The notes under the pieces were generated by a model. That model was not told where the DNA came from and did not search any database. It saw only the letters and a program-made list of their open reading frames with translations. This document shows positions 7,504 to 15,401 of a stretch of DNA of 64,000 bases, piece by piece. Origin of the DNA: Picosynechococcus sp. PCC 7117 (lineage in GTDB: Bacteria; Cyanobacteriota; Cyanobacteriia; Cyanobacteriales; MRBY01); contig NZ_CP016477.1 of assembly GCF_001693275.1 (NCBI RefSeq), positions 2,542,001 to 2,606,000 of the forward strand, given 5' to 3'. The position numbers and the translations under genes were made by a program. Numbering within the stretch: the first letter of the stretch is position 1; each line of letters opens with the position of its first letter.

Positions 7504-8391
7504 ATGGCTTTCTACAAACAAATATCTGCTTTTTGCAGTGCCGCTTCTTTGTTGACAATTCCCCTGGCGATCGCCCCGGCCCAAGCTCAACAAAACTATC
7601 CCCTGACCTGTCGAGGTGGCGGGAATTTAAGCATTACCAACACCAGCGGTAACAATGTAAAAATTGTCTTCCGGCCAGCAACGGGCAGTGCTCCCCAAGG
7701 CCTGCAACCAGGGGAATGCAGTTGGCAAGATCGCGCCCTTCGTCCCGAAGAACCGAATGTGATTTGTGACACTGGTGTCCGCGCTGCCCAGTATCTCCCC
7801 AAACTCATGCAAAGTAGCGAATCTACGACATTCCGCGTTTTTAACGATAATACTCAAGGCTGTATGCAAGTCGTTGGCTTAGGCGCGGCTCCGGTACCCC
7901 CTACCACCACCAACGCCAATGAGCGGGCTCGTAATCCTGGCACGCCGAACACAAACCCAGCGACGCAGAATACGAATAACAATAACAACTCGTCTAACAC
8001 CGAAAATACCGCAAATACGGGAAATACTGGGAATGGTTCATTTACCAGCGGAAATCCTTCTGGTTCTGGGCAATTCCGGCCTGCTTTAAGGGGAATTTGG
8101 GAAACTACTTACAGCTATACCAATGGGGAACTGCAGGGCTCTATCGATTGGGGATTGTCGACGGTCTTTGGCCCGGATAGCACTGATTTCATGACTATCA
8201 CCACAGAGGGTTGGGACGCAAATCAAAATGCCTATGTAATCAAAGGAACTGTTCAACTAGGACTCCTTGGTGCCCCTTTGGGTGGCCCTGTGAGAGATTT
8301 TGAGATGACTTTTACGACGCCTTGTCAGTTTGAAGGGGTCTATGGCAACTCCCTAAACCGACCAATACCCTGGTCTGGCACTTGCCGCTGA
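7504..8391 (+). CDS. Secreted protein with Asn-rich linker, unknown function
   Basis: No family recognised. Seen: signal peptide (hydrophobic core LLTIPLAIAPAQA, cleavage likely before QQN), then a cysteine-containing domain (about 30-125) with CRGGGNLSIT and PGECSW. A low-complexity linker of Asn, Thr and Gly follows (about 140-185, with runs of N). The C-terminal domain (about 190-295) starts GIWETTYSYTNGEL and carries two cysteines (TTPCQFEG and the final SGTCR). The two-domain linker layout fits an exported periplasmic or extracellular protein with disulfides. Own promoter likely in the 188-base upstream gap. Monocistronic. Confidence 0.65.
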   Translation: MAFYKQISAFCSAASLLTIPLAIAPAQAQQNYPLTCRGGGNLSITNTSGNNVKIVFRPATGSAPQGLQPGECSWQDRALRPEEPNVICDTGVRAAQYLPKLMQSSESTTFRVFNDNTQGCMQVVGLGAAPVPPTTTNANERARNPGTPNTNPATQNTNNNNNSSNTENTANTGNTGNGSFTSGNPSGSGQFRPALRGIWETTYSYTNGELQGSIDWGLSTVFGPDSTDFMTITTEGWDANQNAYVIKGTVQLGLLGAPLGGPVRDFEMTFTTPCQFEGVYGNSLNRPIPWSGTCR

Positions 8392-8469
8392 TCACGAGAT
8401 TTTTTGACGGTGCAGAGAAATTTCCTTTAGGATAAAACCAGTTTTTCTGCACTGTATCTAGGTTGCGCC

Positions 8470-9132
8470 ATGGTAGGCCGAAAGCTTGCTTTTAACCGTA
8501 ATGCTGCCCTTGAAAAGGCGATGGAATTGTTTTGGGAAAAGGGCTATAGCGCCACAAGCCTTGCGGAACTTTTGGACTACATGGGGATCCAGCGGCAAAG
8601 TCTGTACAACACCTTTGGCAATAAACATGATTTGTTCCTGGAGGCGATCGCCTACTACGGCAAAATCGCAGTGCGCCAGCTAGAAGAGCGGCTCAATTAT
8701 TCCGCTTCCCCCCTCGAAAATCTCCGAAATTTGTTTTACCAAACCGCCGACAATGCCAAACTCCTCGGTTGTCGGGGTTGTTTTGTCGTCAATGCGATGA
8801 TTGAACTCGCGCCCCATGACCCCCAGGTGGCTGTCCTCGTGGAAGATATTGCTACCAATGTCGAACAAATTTTTATGGCCACTCTCAATCAGGCGATCGC
8901 TAAAGGTGAACTGCCTCCAGATTTTGACAGTCCGAAAACTGCCCGCTACCTCTACCACGTCCTTCTAGGATTAAACACCCGCATTAAAGGCTTGCCGAAT
9001 CCCAACCAACTCCGAGAAACCCTCGATCTCGCCCTTATGGTATTGGAGCAATCCCCATCAAAAAGCCCCCTGGCTAATGAACCAGAGAGCCCATTCTCCC
9101 CCAGGGGAGATGTCGAAGACAGGAGAGGTTAG
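8470..9132 (+). CDS. TetR/AcrR family transcriptional regulator
   Basis: DNA-binding repressor type. The N-terminal helix-turn-helix covers about residues 10-55: YSATSLAELLDYMGIQRQSLYNTFGNKHDLFLEAI matches the TetR signature, with the recognition helix at IQRQSLYNTF. The C-terminal ligand-binding half contains GCRGCFVVNAMIELAPHDP, found in the TetR subfamily with a TetR_C-type domain that has a C-x-x-C pair. The tail after residue 195 is Pro/Ser rich. The target gene is not evident: the neighbour upstream is the secreted Asn-rich protein, and downstream is a convergent membrane gene overlapping by 4 bases. Confidence 0.88.
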   Translation: MVGRKLAFNRNAALEKAMELFWEKGYSATSLAELLDYMGIQRQSLYNTFGNKHDLFLEAIAYYGKIAVRQLEERLNYSASPLENLRNLFYQTADNAKLLGCRGCFVVNAMIELAPHDPQVAVLVEDIATNVEQIFMATLNQAIAKGELPPDFDSPKTARYLYHVLLGLNTRIKGLPNPNQLRETLDLALMVLEQSPSKSPLANEPESPFSPRGDVEDRRG

Positions 9133-9857
9133 TCGCGGCTATTGATGGCAATCAACAAGCGCAGAATAAATACAAATAAGTTGATATAGGTCAAATACAT
9201 TGACAGAGCAGCCGAGAGATATTGCTCATTACGGTAGGCACGGGGCAAGACATAGAAGTCAACCACCGCCGAACCAGCGAATAGTAATGTCCCCAACCCA
9301 GAGATCCCGACCTCTAACCAACTCGGCGTGTACACCCCAAAAAAGGCAAAACCGAGCTGGGCCAGCAAAACGACGAACAGGGCGATAATCCCCAGGCGTA
9401 CTGTTTGGGCCAGGGCTAAACCATCTTCATCGGAGAGGTTTGAGCCGATATTGCGCCCAATAATAAAGGTAATACCACAGCCGAGTGCCGCGATCCCAAC
9501 CCCTTGGATACCGACTCCCGCAGTACCAATGGCGAGGGCAACAATACCTGTGAGGGTGTACCCAGAAAGTAGACTGTAGCCGGCCAAGAGAGGGAGGGCG
9601 ACACCATTGTTTCCCTTTTCAGCAACCCCACGGGCAACGAAAAAGAGGGCCAATTCAGCGATCAAGGCCACCCAGAAGGTGGGCATAAAGATGCTGGGAT
9701 TGTTTTGGATCACCCCCAAACCACCATAGGTTCCGAGGGCTGTCAGGAGTAGGCCGCCCCCCAAGTAGGGCAGGGCATTTTTAATGACTTCTGGGCCAAC
9801 CAGGGCTTGACCTTTGGCCTGCCGAATGGCGTCACGAAAATTACTGGTGTTGCTCAT
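9129..9857 (-). CDS. Bax inhibitor-1 (BI-1/YccA) family membrane protein
   Basis: Seven-helix membrane protein of the BI-1/TMBIM family, whose bacterial members (YetJ, YccA) act in calcium leak or protease control. Seen: alternating hydrophobic segments from about residue 30 to the C-terminus. YLTYINLFVFILRLL near the end resembles the conserved C-terminal helix, and an acidic pair (VDFYV, EDG region) could form the pH/calcium sensor. 242 residues is the normal size. Monocistronic, with a 157-base divergent region shared with accA. The physiological role in cyanobacteria is not established. Confidence 0.78.
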   Translation of the reverse strand: MSNTSNFRDAIRQAKGQALVGPEVIKNALPYLGGGLLLTALGTYGGLGVIQNNPSIFMPTFWVALIAELALFFVARGVAEKGNNGVALPLLAGYSLLSGYTLTGIVALAIGTAGVGIQGVGIAALGCGITFIIGRNIGSNLSDEDGLALAQTVRLGIIALFVVLLAQLGFAFFGVYTPSWLEVGISGLGTLLFAGSAVVDFYVLPRAYRNEQYLSAALSMYLTYINLFVFILRLLIAINSRD

Positions 9858-10014
9858 AGAATAAGTGATTTGATGCTTGAAAAGTTAAAACTGCTTACTT
9901 TCTATTTTGGCAAAACTTTTCGGGGGTGGCAGTACGGATTCCTTTACTGTTGGGGAGGCTTCCGGGGATAATAGAGTTTAGTTTGTGAACAGTTGTCAGT
10001 GAATTGAACTCACC

Positions 10015-10992
10015 ATGCCGAAAACGGAGCGCCGGACGTTTCTGCTTGATTTTGAAAAACCTCTTTCGGAATTAGAATCACGCATCCATCAAATTCGTGA
10101 TCTTGCTGCGGAGAATAATGTTGATGTTTCAGAACAGATTCAGCAGCTAGAGGCGCGGGCAGACCAGCTCCGGGAAGAAATTTTTAGTACCCTCACCCCG
10201 GCCCAACGGCTGCAATTGGCGCGGCATCCCCGACGTCCCAGCACCCTTGATTATGTTCAAATGATGGCGGACGAATGGTTTGAACTCCATGGCGATCGCG
10301 GCGGTTCTGATGATCCGGCCCTCATCGGTGGGGTGGCCCGCTTTGATGGTCAACCGGTGATGATGCTAGGGCACCAAAAGGGACGTGATACGAAGGATAA
10401 TGTCGCCCGGAATTTTGGCATGCCAGCTCCTGGGGGCTACCGTAAGGCGATGCGGTTGATGGATCATGCGAACCGTTTTGGGATGCCGATTTTAACGTTC
10501 ATTGATACCCCTGGGGCTTGGGCGGGTTTAGAAGCGGAAAAATTGGGCCAAGGGGAGGCGATCGCCTTTAACCTCCGGGAAATGTTTAGCCTCGATGTGC
10601 CGATTATTTGCACAGTCATTGGCGAAGGCGGTTCCGGTGGGGCCTTGGGGATTGGCGTCGGCGATCGCGTCTTGATGTTAAAAAATTCCGTTTACACAGT
10701 GGCGACCCCAGAGGCCTGTGCCGCCATTCTCTGGAAAGATGCCGGAAAATCAGAGCAGGCCGCCGCCGCCCTCAAGATTACAGCAGAGGATCTGAAAAGC
10801 CTTGAGATTATCGATGAAATTGTCCCAGAGCCAGCCTCCTGCGCCCACGCCGATCCCATTGGGGCCGCCCAACTCCTGAAAGCAGCGATCCAAGATAACC
10901 TCCAAACCCTGCTGAAGCTGACGCCAGAACGCCGCCGTGAATTGCGCTACCAGCGGTTCCGGAAAATTGGTGTGTTTTTAGAAAGTTCCTAA
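10015..10992 (+). CDS. accA: Acetyl-CoA carboxylase carboxyltransferase subunit alpha
   Basis: Alpha half of the carboxyltransferase, which moves the carboxyl group from biotin to acetyl-CoA to give malonyl-CoA, the committed step of fatty acid synthesis. Seen: N-terminal coiled region [38 protein letters not shown]-type segment ([12 protein letters not shown]), [52 protein letters not shown] and [13 protein letters not shown], all diagnostic of AccA. 325 residues is full length. accB, accC and accD are not nearby, as usual in cyanobacteria. Monocistronic promoter between it and the BI-1 gene. Confidence 0.98.
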   Translation: MPKTERRTFLLDFEKPLSELESRIHQIRDLAAENNVDVSEQIQQLEARADQLREEIFSTLTPAQRLQLARHPRRPSTLDYVQMMADEWFELHGDRGGSDDPALIGGVARFDGQPVMMLGHQKGRDTKDNVARNFGMPAPGGYRKAMRLMDHANRFGMPILTFIDTPGAWAGLEAEKLGQGEAIAFNLREMFSLDVPIICTVIGEGGSGGALGIGVGDRVLMLKNSVYTVATPEACAAILWKDAGKSEQAAAALKITAEDLKSLEIIDEIVPEPASCAHADPIGAAQLLKAAIQDNLQTLLKLTPERRRELRYQRFRKIGVFLESS

Positions 10993-11709
10993 CTTTAGGA
11001 TCTGGTTTGGCATTCATGGGTACTGATTCTAATCATTTAGCAATATTTTGTAACATTTCCGAAATTTTGCTAGGATAAGAAGCCGCTGAGCCCTAATGTG
11101 AACTATGGGACTTTCCCCCAATTTTGTTCCTTTGCAAGGCAGTTACATCATCAGTATCCTTTCGTCTTTATTGGTAAACAGAGTTTAGGTCGTGGCCATT
11201 TTTTCTGGGATTTTCTATGGACTAAGCTAAATTTTTTTGCCCACCCATCGCGCTATGTTGAGTGCAGTTCCCTGCCCATGATCTCTCCTGTCCACCTTTG
11301 GCGATCGCCTCTGCCCCTAAATTCTTGCAAACCCTTGGCCCTTTTTCCTTCCTTTGCGATGGCAGCCCCCCTGATATCTAAGCTCAATGTTCAACAGCAT
11401 GGCAGATTCGGGATTTTGTTTAACGCCTCATCCATTGCCATTCCGCAACTCCTGATCCCCAGACCCACCCGGCTGTGCCGTCATCGAATGACGCAGCTTA
11501 ATCATGTCTGGCTAAAGTTTTGGCCGCTCCAGGATTTTTATTTCCGAAAGCGTCCCCAAAGTATTCTTCAAGGGATTCGACCATCCGTTGAGCCCAGTAT
11601 TGAAGAATTGACCATGATCTCTAAAGCAGGGAATCCAACAGTTTATTGTTAGCGAGGATCTACTCTCCCCTGCCCCAGTTCCTTTTACTTCTTCATTCCA
11701 TACCGAATT
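10993..11709. other. 717-base region between accA and folE with no recognised gene
   Basis: Apart from the doubtful 184-codon frame listed separately, nothing recognisable lies here on either strand. A -10-like TAGGATAAGA occurs at about 11071. A single HIP1 site lies near 11299. The gap is large for this compact genome, so a decayed gene or an untranslated RNA is possible. Confidence 0.4.
11098..11652 (+). CDS. Doubtful orphan reading frame, 184 codons
   Basis: An open frame of 184 codons starting at an ATG near MNYGTFPQF. Its composition is odd for this genome: many Phe, Pro, His, Arg and Cys, few acidic residues, and no recognisable domain, signal peptide or membrane helix. There is no clear Shine-Dalgarno sequence before the ATG. 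It may be a chance frame, part of a decayed gene, or the leader of folE. Listed because it fills an otherwise empty region; I would not assign it a function. Confidence 0.22.
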   Translation: MNYGTFPQFCSFARQLHHQYPFVFIGKQSLGRGHFFWDFLWTKLNFFAHPSRYVECSSLPMISPVHLWRSPLPLNSCKPLALFPSFAMAAPLISKLNVQQHGRFGILFNASSIAIPQLLIPRPTRLCRHRMTQLNHVWLKFWPLQDFYFRKRPQSILQGIRPSVEPSIEELTMISKAGNPTVYC

Positions 11710-12429
11710 ATGACAACATCTTCTTCAAGCGGCTTCAATGGTTCTACAAAAACCATGGCGACTGATGCTCTAGGTCGTGACCTCAATGATCTGGTAACTC
11801 GGCCAGACCGCAATAGCCACAATGGCAAAGCAGCAAGCATTCGCCCTGCCACAGAAGAAAGCCAACAGAGAATGGCAGAGGCTGTGCATACGATGCTAGA
11901 AGCCGTTGGCGAAGATCCTGACCGTGAAGGTCTCCTAAAGACGCCGCTGCGGGTGGCAAAAGCCATGCAGTTTCTGACCCAAGGCTATAACCAGTCCCTT
12001 GAAGACATCGTCAATGGTGCAATTTTCGATGAAGGGCACAATGAAATGGTATTGGTGCGGGACATCGATTTCTTTAGCCTCTGCGAACACCATATGTTGC
12101 CCTTTATGGGTCGTGCCCACGTGGCCTATATCCCGAATCAAAAAGTTGTGGGCCTCAGCAAATTAGCGCGGATTGTTGAGATGTATTCCCGTCGTCTCCA
12201 GGTGCAAGAACGCCTGACCCGACAAATTGCAGAAGCGGTCCAAGAAATCCTTGACCCCCAAGGGGTTGCGGTGGTGATGGAAGGGATTCACATGTGTATG
12301 TCCATGCGGGGTGTCCAAAAGCCCGGTTCTTGGACAGTTACCAGTGCCATGATTGGGTGCTTCCAGAAAGAACAAAAAACCCGTGAAGAGTTTCTCAACT
12401 TGATTCGTCACCAACCCAGCTTTATTTAA
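11710..12429 (+). CDS. folE: GTP cyclohydrolase I
   Basis: Converts GTP to 7,8-dihydroneopterin triphosphate, the first step of folate and pterin synthesis. Seen: an unconserved polar N-terminal extension of about 55 residues, then [37 protein letters not shown] (zinc Cys-His site), [23 protein letters not shown] and the second zinc cysteine in [11 protein letters not shown]. The catalytic core is complete. An internal ATG at 11755 (MATDAL) is an alternative start that would trim the tail. A hairpin terminator follows 47 bases after the stop. Monocistronic. Confidence 0.97.
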   Translation: MTTSSSSGFNGSTKTMATDALGRDLNDLVTRPDRNSHNGKAASIRPATEESQQRMAEAVHTMLEAVGEDPDREGLLKTPLRVAKAMQFLTQGYNQSLEDIVNGAIFDEGHNEMVLVRDIDFFSLCEHHMLPFMGRAHVAYIPNQKVVGLSKLARIVEMYSRRLQVQERLTRQIAEAVQEILDPQGVAVVMEGIHMCMSMRGVQKPGSWTVTSAMIGCFQKEQKTREEFLNLIRHQPSFI

Positions 12430-12475
12430 GGCAATTTGGGATTGTAGCGTTGCAATCTAAAACATAAGTAAGAGA

Positions 12476-12501
12476 AGGACAGCCCTAGGGTTGTCCTTTT
12501 T
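12476..12501 (+). terminator. Rho-independent terminator of folE
   Basis: AGGACAGCCC pairs with GGGTTGTCCT (ten pairs, one G-U) around a very short loop, followed by five T. It lies between folE and the convergent reductase gene. Confidence 0.75.
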
Positions 12502-12539
12502 GCTAAATTGTCTATCAGCAATGGAAATCGATCAGCATC

Positions 12540-13640
12540 CTAGGCGGCATAGGTCGGAAAATCGGTATAGCCTTCCGCGCCTGTGGGGGCATACCAAGTG
12601 GCCATATCTGCATCAGGGTTTAAGGCCCAGTTATTTGCATAACGTTCAACGAGGTCAGGGTTACTAATAAAAGGACGGCCAATGGCAATTAGGTCCGCTT
12701 GCCCAGTGGCGATCGCCGTTTCTGCACTGCTTCGATCATAGCCACAATTACCCATGAGAACACCATCATAAACGGCCCGGAAATCAGCCAAGGTCAGCGG
12801 CTCTCCCAGTTCATGGAAGCCAAAGGCCAAACCATCCATCACATGGAGATAGGCCAAATTGTACCGATTTAGTTGACTGGCAGCATAGGTAAACTGCTCC
12901 CGGAAATCGGGCGAACCCATATCATTAAAGGAACCATTGGGGGAAAAACGAACACCCACCCGACGGGAATCCCAGACCGTTGTTACCGCATCTAAAATCT
13001 CGAAGAGCAACCGACAACGATTCGTGGCGCTACCCCCATAGGCATCCGTGCGATGGTTCGTTTTCGATTGGAGGAATGTATCGAGTAAATAGCCGTTGGC
13101 GGAGTGAATCTCAATACCATCAAAGCCCGCTGCTTTTGCCCTGATTGCCGCCTGGCGATACTCCTCAATAATCCCAGGGATTTCTTCTGTTTCAATGGCC
13201 CTGGGGACTTCATAGGGCTGTTTGCCAAGGGGCGTATGAATTTCTTCGCCGTTATTAATTTTGATTGCGGAAGGGGCGATCGGCAATTGACCCCCATGGA
13301 AACTGCTATGGGAAGCGCGGCCCATGTGCCACAATTGCAAGAAAATCTTGCCGCCTTTGGCGTGGACGGCTTGGGTGGTGAGTTGCCATCCTTCAACCAT
13401 GGCGTCTGTATAAACACCTGGCGATTCATTCCAACCATTAGCCTGTTCTGAAATGGTTGTGGCCTCTGCAATAATTAGACCCGCCGAAGCCCGTTGGCCA
13501 TAGTATTCCGCCATGAGCGCGTTGGGAATGCGATCTTTGCCAGCCCGTGCCCTGGTCATGGGAGCCATTACTACACGGTTTGTCAAAGGGAGATCCCAGA
13601 GGTGAAAGGGCTCTAAAAGCATTGCAAAAGTCGTTGTCAT
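12540..13640 (-). CDS. Alkene reductase, old yellow enzyme family
   Basis: FMN-dependent NAD(P)H oxidoreductase of the OYE/NemA family, reducing activated C=C bonds or nitro groups. Seen: LTNRVVMAPMTRARA near the N-terminus, WNESPGVYTD, IFLQLWHMGRASH, the substrate-binding His/Asn pair in IEIHSANGYLLDTFLQ, GVRFSPNGSF, and the phosphate-binding LIAIGRPFISNPDLVER. 366 residues is typical. The start may instead be the seventh codon (MLLEPF) because neither ATG has a clear ribosome site. Monocistronic. The physiological substrate is unknown. Confidence 0.94.
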   Translation of the reverse strand: MTTTFAMLLEPFHLWDLPLTNRVVMAPMTRARAGKDRIPNALMAEYYGQRASAGLIIAEATTISEQANGWNESPGVYTDAMVEGWQLTTQAVHAKGGKIFLQLWHMGRASHSSFHGGQLPIAPSAIKINNGEEIHTPLGKQPYEVPRAIETEEIPGIIEEYRQAAIRAKAAGFDGIEIHSANGYLLDTFLQSKTNHRTDAYGGSATNRCRLLFEILDAVTTVWDSRRVGVRFSPNGSFNDMGSPDFREQFTYAASQLNRYNLAYLHVMDGLAFGFHELGEPLTLADFRAVYDGVLMGNCGYDRSSAETAIATGQADLIAIGRPFISNPDLVERYANNWALNPDADMATWYAPTGAEGYTDFPTYAA

Positions 13641-13712
13641 AGATTTAATTGTTCTTTTTGACTACTTGGTCAATAAAATATTTGTTCATTGTAAACTTTT
13701 TTAACAATCTTC

Positions 13713-15386
13713 CTAAAAACCGAGATCTGTCTTAGCCAAATCTGCCTCGACAAACAAGGTTTCATCCGCCATCGTTTGCCAGTCATGGCAGCCAATTTCT
13801 TGGTAAAACGCCTGGTCATAGGAGCGCGTCCGCATCACTACCGGCATCGGGAGAGCATGACCAAGCACGAGAGCCTGTTGTTTAGAATCTAATTTGGCCA
13901 GGACAGAGCGTAGGTTGCCGCCCCCAGAGACCCCCGTAAAAATCGCATCAATATCTTTTTCGTCATTGAGCAAGCAAGTTACCCGCGTGCCAATTTGGGA
14001 CATGACTTCGTTGTCGATACCGGAGGGACGTTGATCGACGACCAGGAGAGTGACAAAATATTTCCGCATTTCCCTGGCGATCGTGCCAAAAATGGTTTGG
14101 TGGACAATCTTAGAGTCTAAAAATCGGTGGGCTTCTTCAATGGTGATCACCAGGGGCGTCGGTTTATTTTGGACGTTTTTGGTTTGCAGGTACAGATCTG
14201 CTTTTTTCACATAGGCGGCGTGAATACGTCGGGTAATCATATTTGTCGCCAACATATACGACAGCATATTAGATTGAGAACCAAACTCAATGATTACGTG
14301 TTTCCCGGCATCAAGGCTCTGAAGCAGTTGGTCGATATAGTTAAAGGGGCAAGTTTGGCGGATATATTTAAGGTTTTCGAGTCGTTTTAATTTCCGTTGT
14401 AGGGCCATAATAGAACCAGCATGGCCTTGGCGTTCTTCGCAAAAGAGGCGGATATCTTCATTGCTCATCTCCAGAAGTTTGACAATCCAGGTACGACCAA
14501 ACTCAGAATAGAGGACGTTGGCATTATCGAGACTCGCCTCAGATAGCCCCAGCTCAAAACCAACGAGCCGAATATCTTCAATTTCAATTTGATCGAAGCT
14601 GAGGTAAAGTTCTTGGGCATCGCGTACCCCCCGCCGTTGGGTGGATTCTGAATCGAGGGTATAGATTTCAACTTGACCGGGGAAAAGTTGCCGGAGACCT
14701 TTAACGGTACTGACGCCTTTGCCCTCTTCAATCGCTTCCCAACCGTATTCAGAATGCATATCAAACATCAGGTTTACGGCGGCCCGTCGCTTGATAATGC
14801 CAGACAGCAATAACCGGGTTAGGAAGGATTTGCCGGTGCCAGACTTACCAAAAATGCCGTTACTTCGTTCCACGAAGCGGTCAAGGTCAAGGCAAATGGG
14901 CACATCCATATCAAGGGGACGGCCAATGGCAAATTTTTTGTGGTGGGGGTCGTCCTCCCAACCAAATACTCGTCGAAAGTCCTGTTCGTTAGCTTCGTAA
15001 ACTTGACTGAAGTGACTGGGGATCGTTTTTACGGGCAGTAGCTCAAGGGTCTCAAAGTTTTCTGTTTCATGCTCTTCTGCTTGGCTGGGGGTAAACATCA
15101 GCATCGGTGCGAGTTCGACGGTGCCATAGGTGCTGGTTCCGGCGAGGACGGCTTGGAGGAAATCGTCGTTGGGATTGGGCGGATCGGCAAGGATGCGGGG
15201 GCTAGAGGTGCCCAGGGAAACATCGGTGAGAAGACAGAAAAATTGGGAGCGGCTCCCTTTGACGACGAGAAATTTACCGACGCGCATTTCTTCGACGGAC
15301 ACATCGCCATGGAGACGGACTTCGAGGCCTTGGCTTAGGGAACCTTGAATTACGGAACCAAGGGGGTGTTCGGTGGTCATGGGCAA
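13713..15386 (-). CDS. HerA-like ATPase (DUF87 domain)
   Basis: P-loop ATPase of the HerA/FtsK superfamily. Seen: an N-terminal beta-barrel-like region (HAS-barrel position, residues 1-100), Walker A GKSGTGKS (180-187) within RSNGIFGKSGTGKSFLTRLLL, FDMHSEYGWE after strand 2, and the Walker B acidic pair in LVITIEEAHRF (E417/E418). The sensor VVDQRPSGID and an arginine-finger-like IGTRV follow. HerA works with the NurA nuclease in archaeal DNA-end resection; no NurA is seen here. Instead it lies 15 bases downstream of a membrane-anchored repeat protein, implying one operon. Family is clear, role is not. Confidence 0.85.
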   Translation of the reverse strand: MPMTTEHPLGSVIQGSLSQGLEVRLHGDVSVEEMRVGKFLVVKGSRSQFFCLLTDVSLGTSSPRILADPPNPNDDFLQAVLAGTSTYGTVELAPMLMFTPSQAEEHETENFETLELLPVKTIPSHFSQVYEANEQDFRRVFGWEDDPHHKKFAIGRPLDMDVPICLDLDRFVERSNGIFGKSGTGKSFLTRLLLSGIIKRRAAVNLMFDMHSEYGWEAIEEGKGVSTVKGLRQLFPGQVEIYTLDSESTQRRGVRDAQELYLSFDQIEIEDIRLVGFELGLSEASLDNANVLYSEFGRTWIVKLLEMSNEDIRLFCEERQGHAGSIMALQRKLKRLENLKYIRQTCPFNYIDQLLQSLDAGKHVIIEFGSQSNMLSYMLATNMITRRIHAAYVKKADLYLQTKNVQNKPTPLVITIEEAHRFLDSKIVHQTIFGTIAREMRKYFVTLLVVDQRPSGIDNEVMSQIGTRVTCLLNDEKDIDAIFTGVSGGGNLRSVLAKLDSKQQALVLGHALPMPVVMRTRSYDQAFYQEIGCHDWQTMADETLFVEADLAKTDLGF

Positions 15387-15401
15387 CTGAAGCAGGGGGG
15401 A

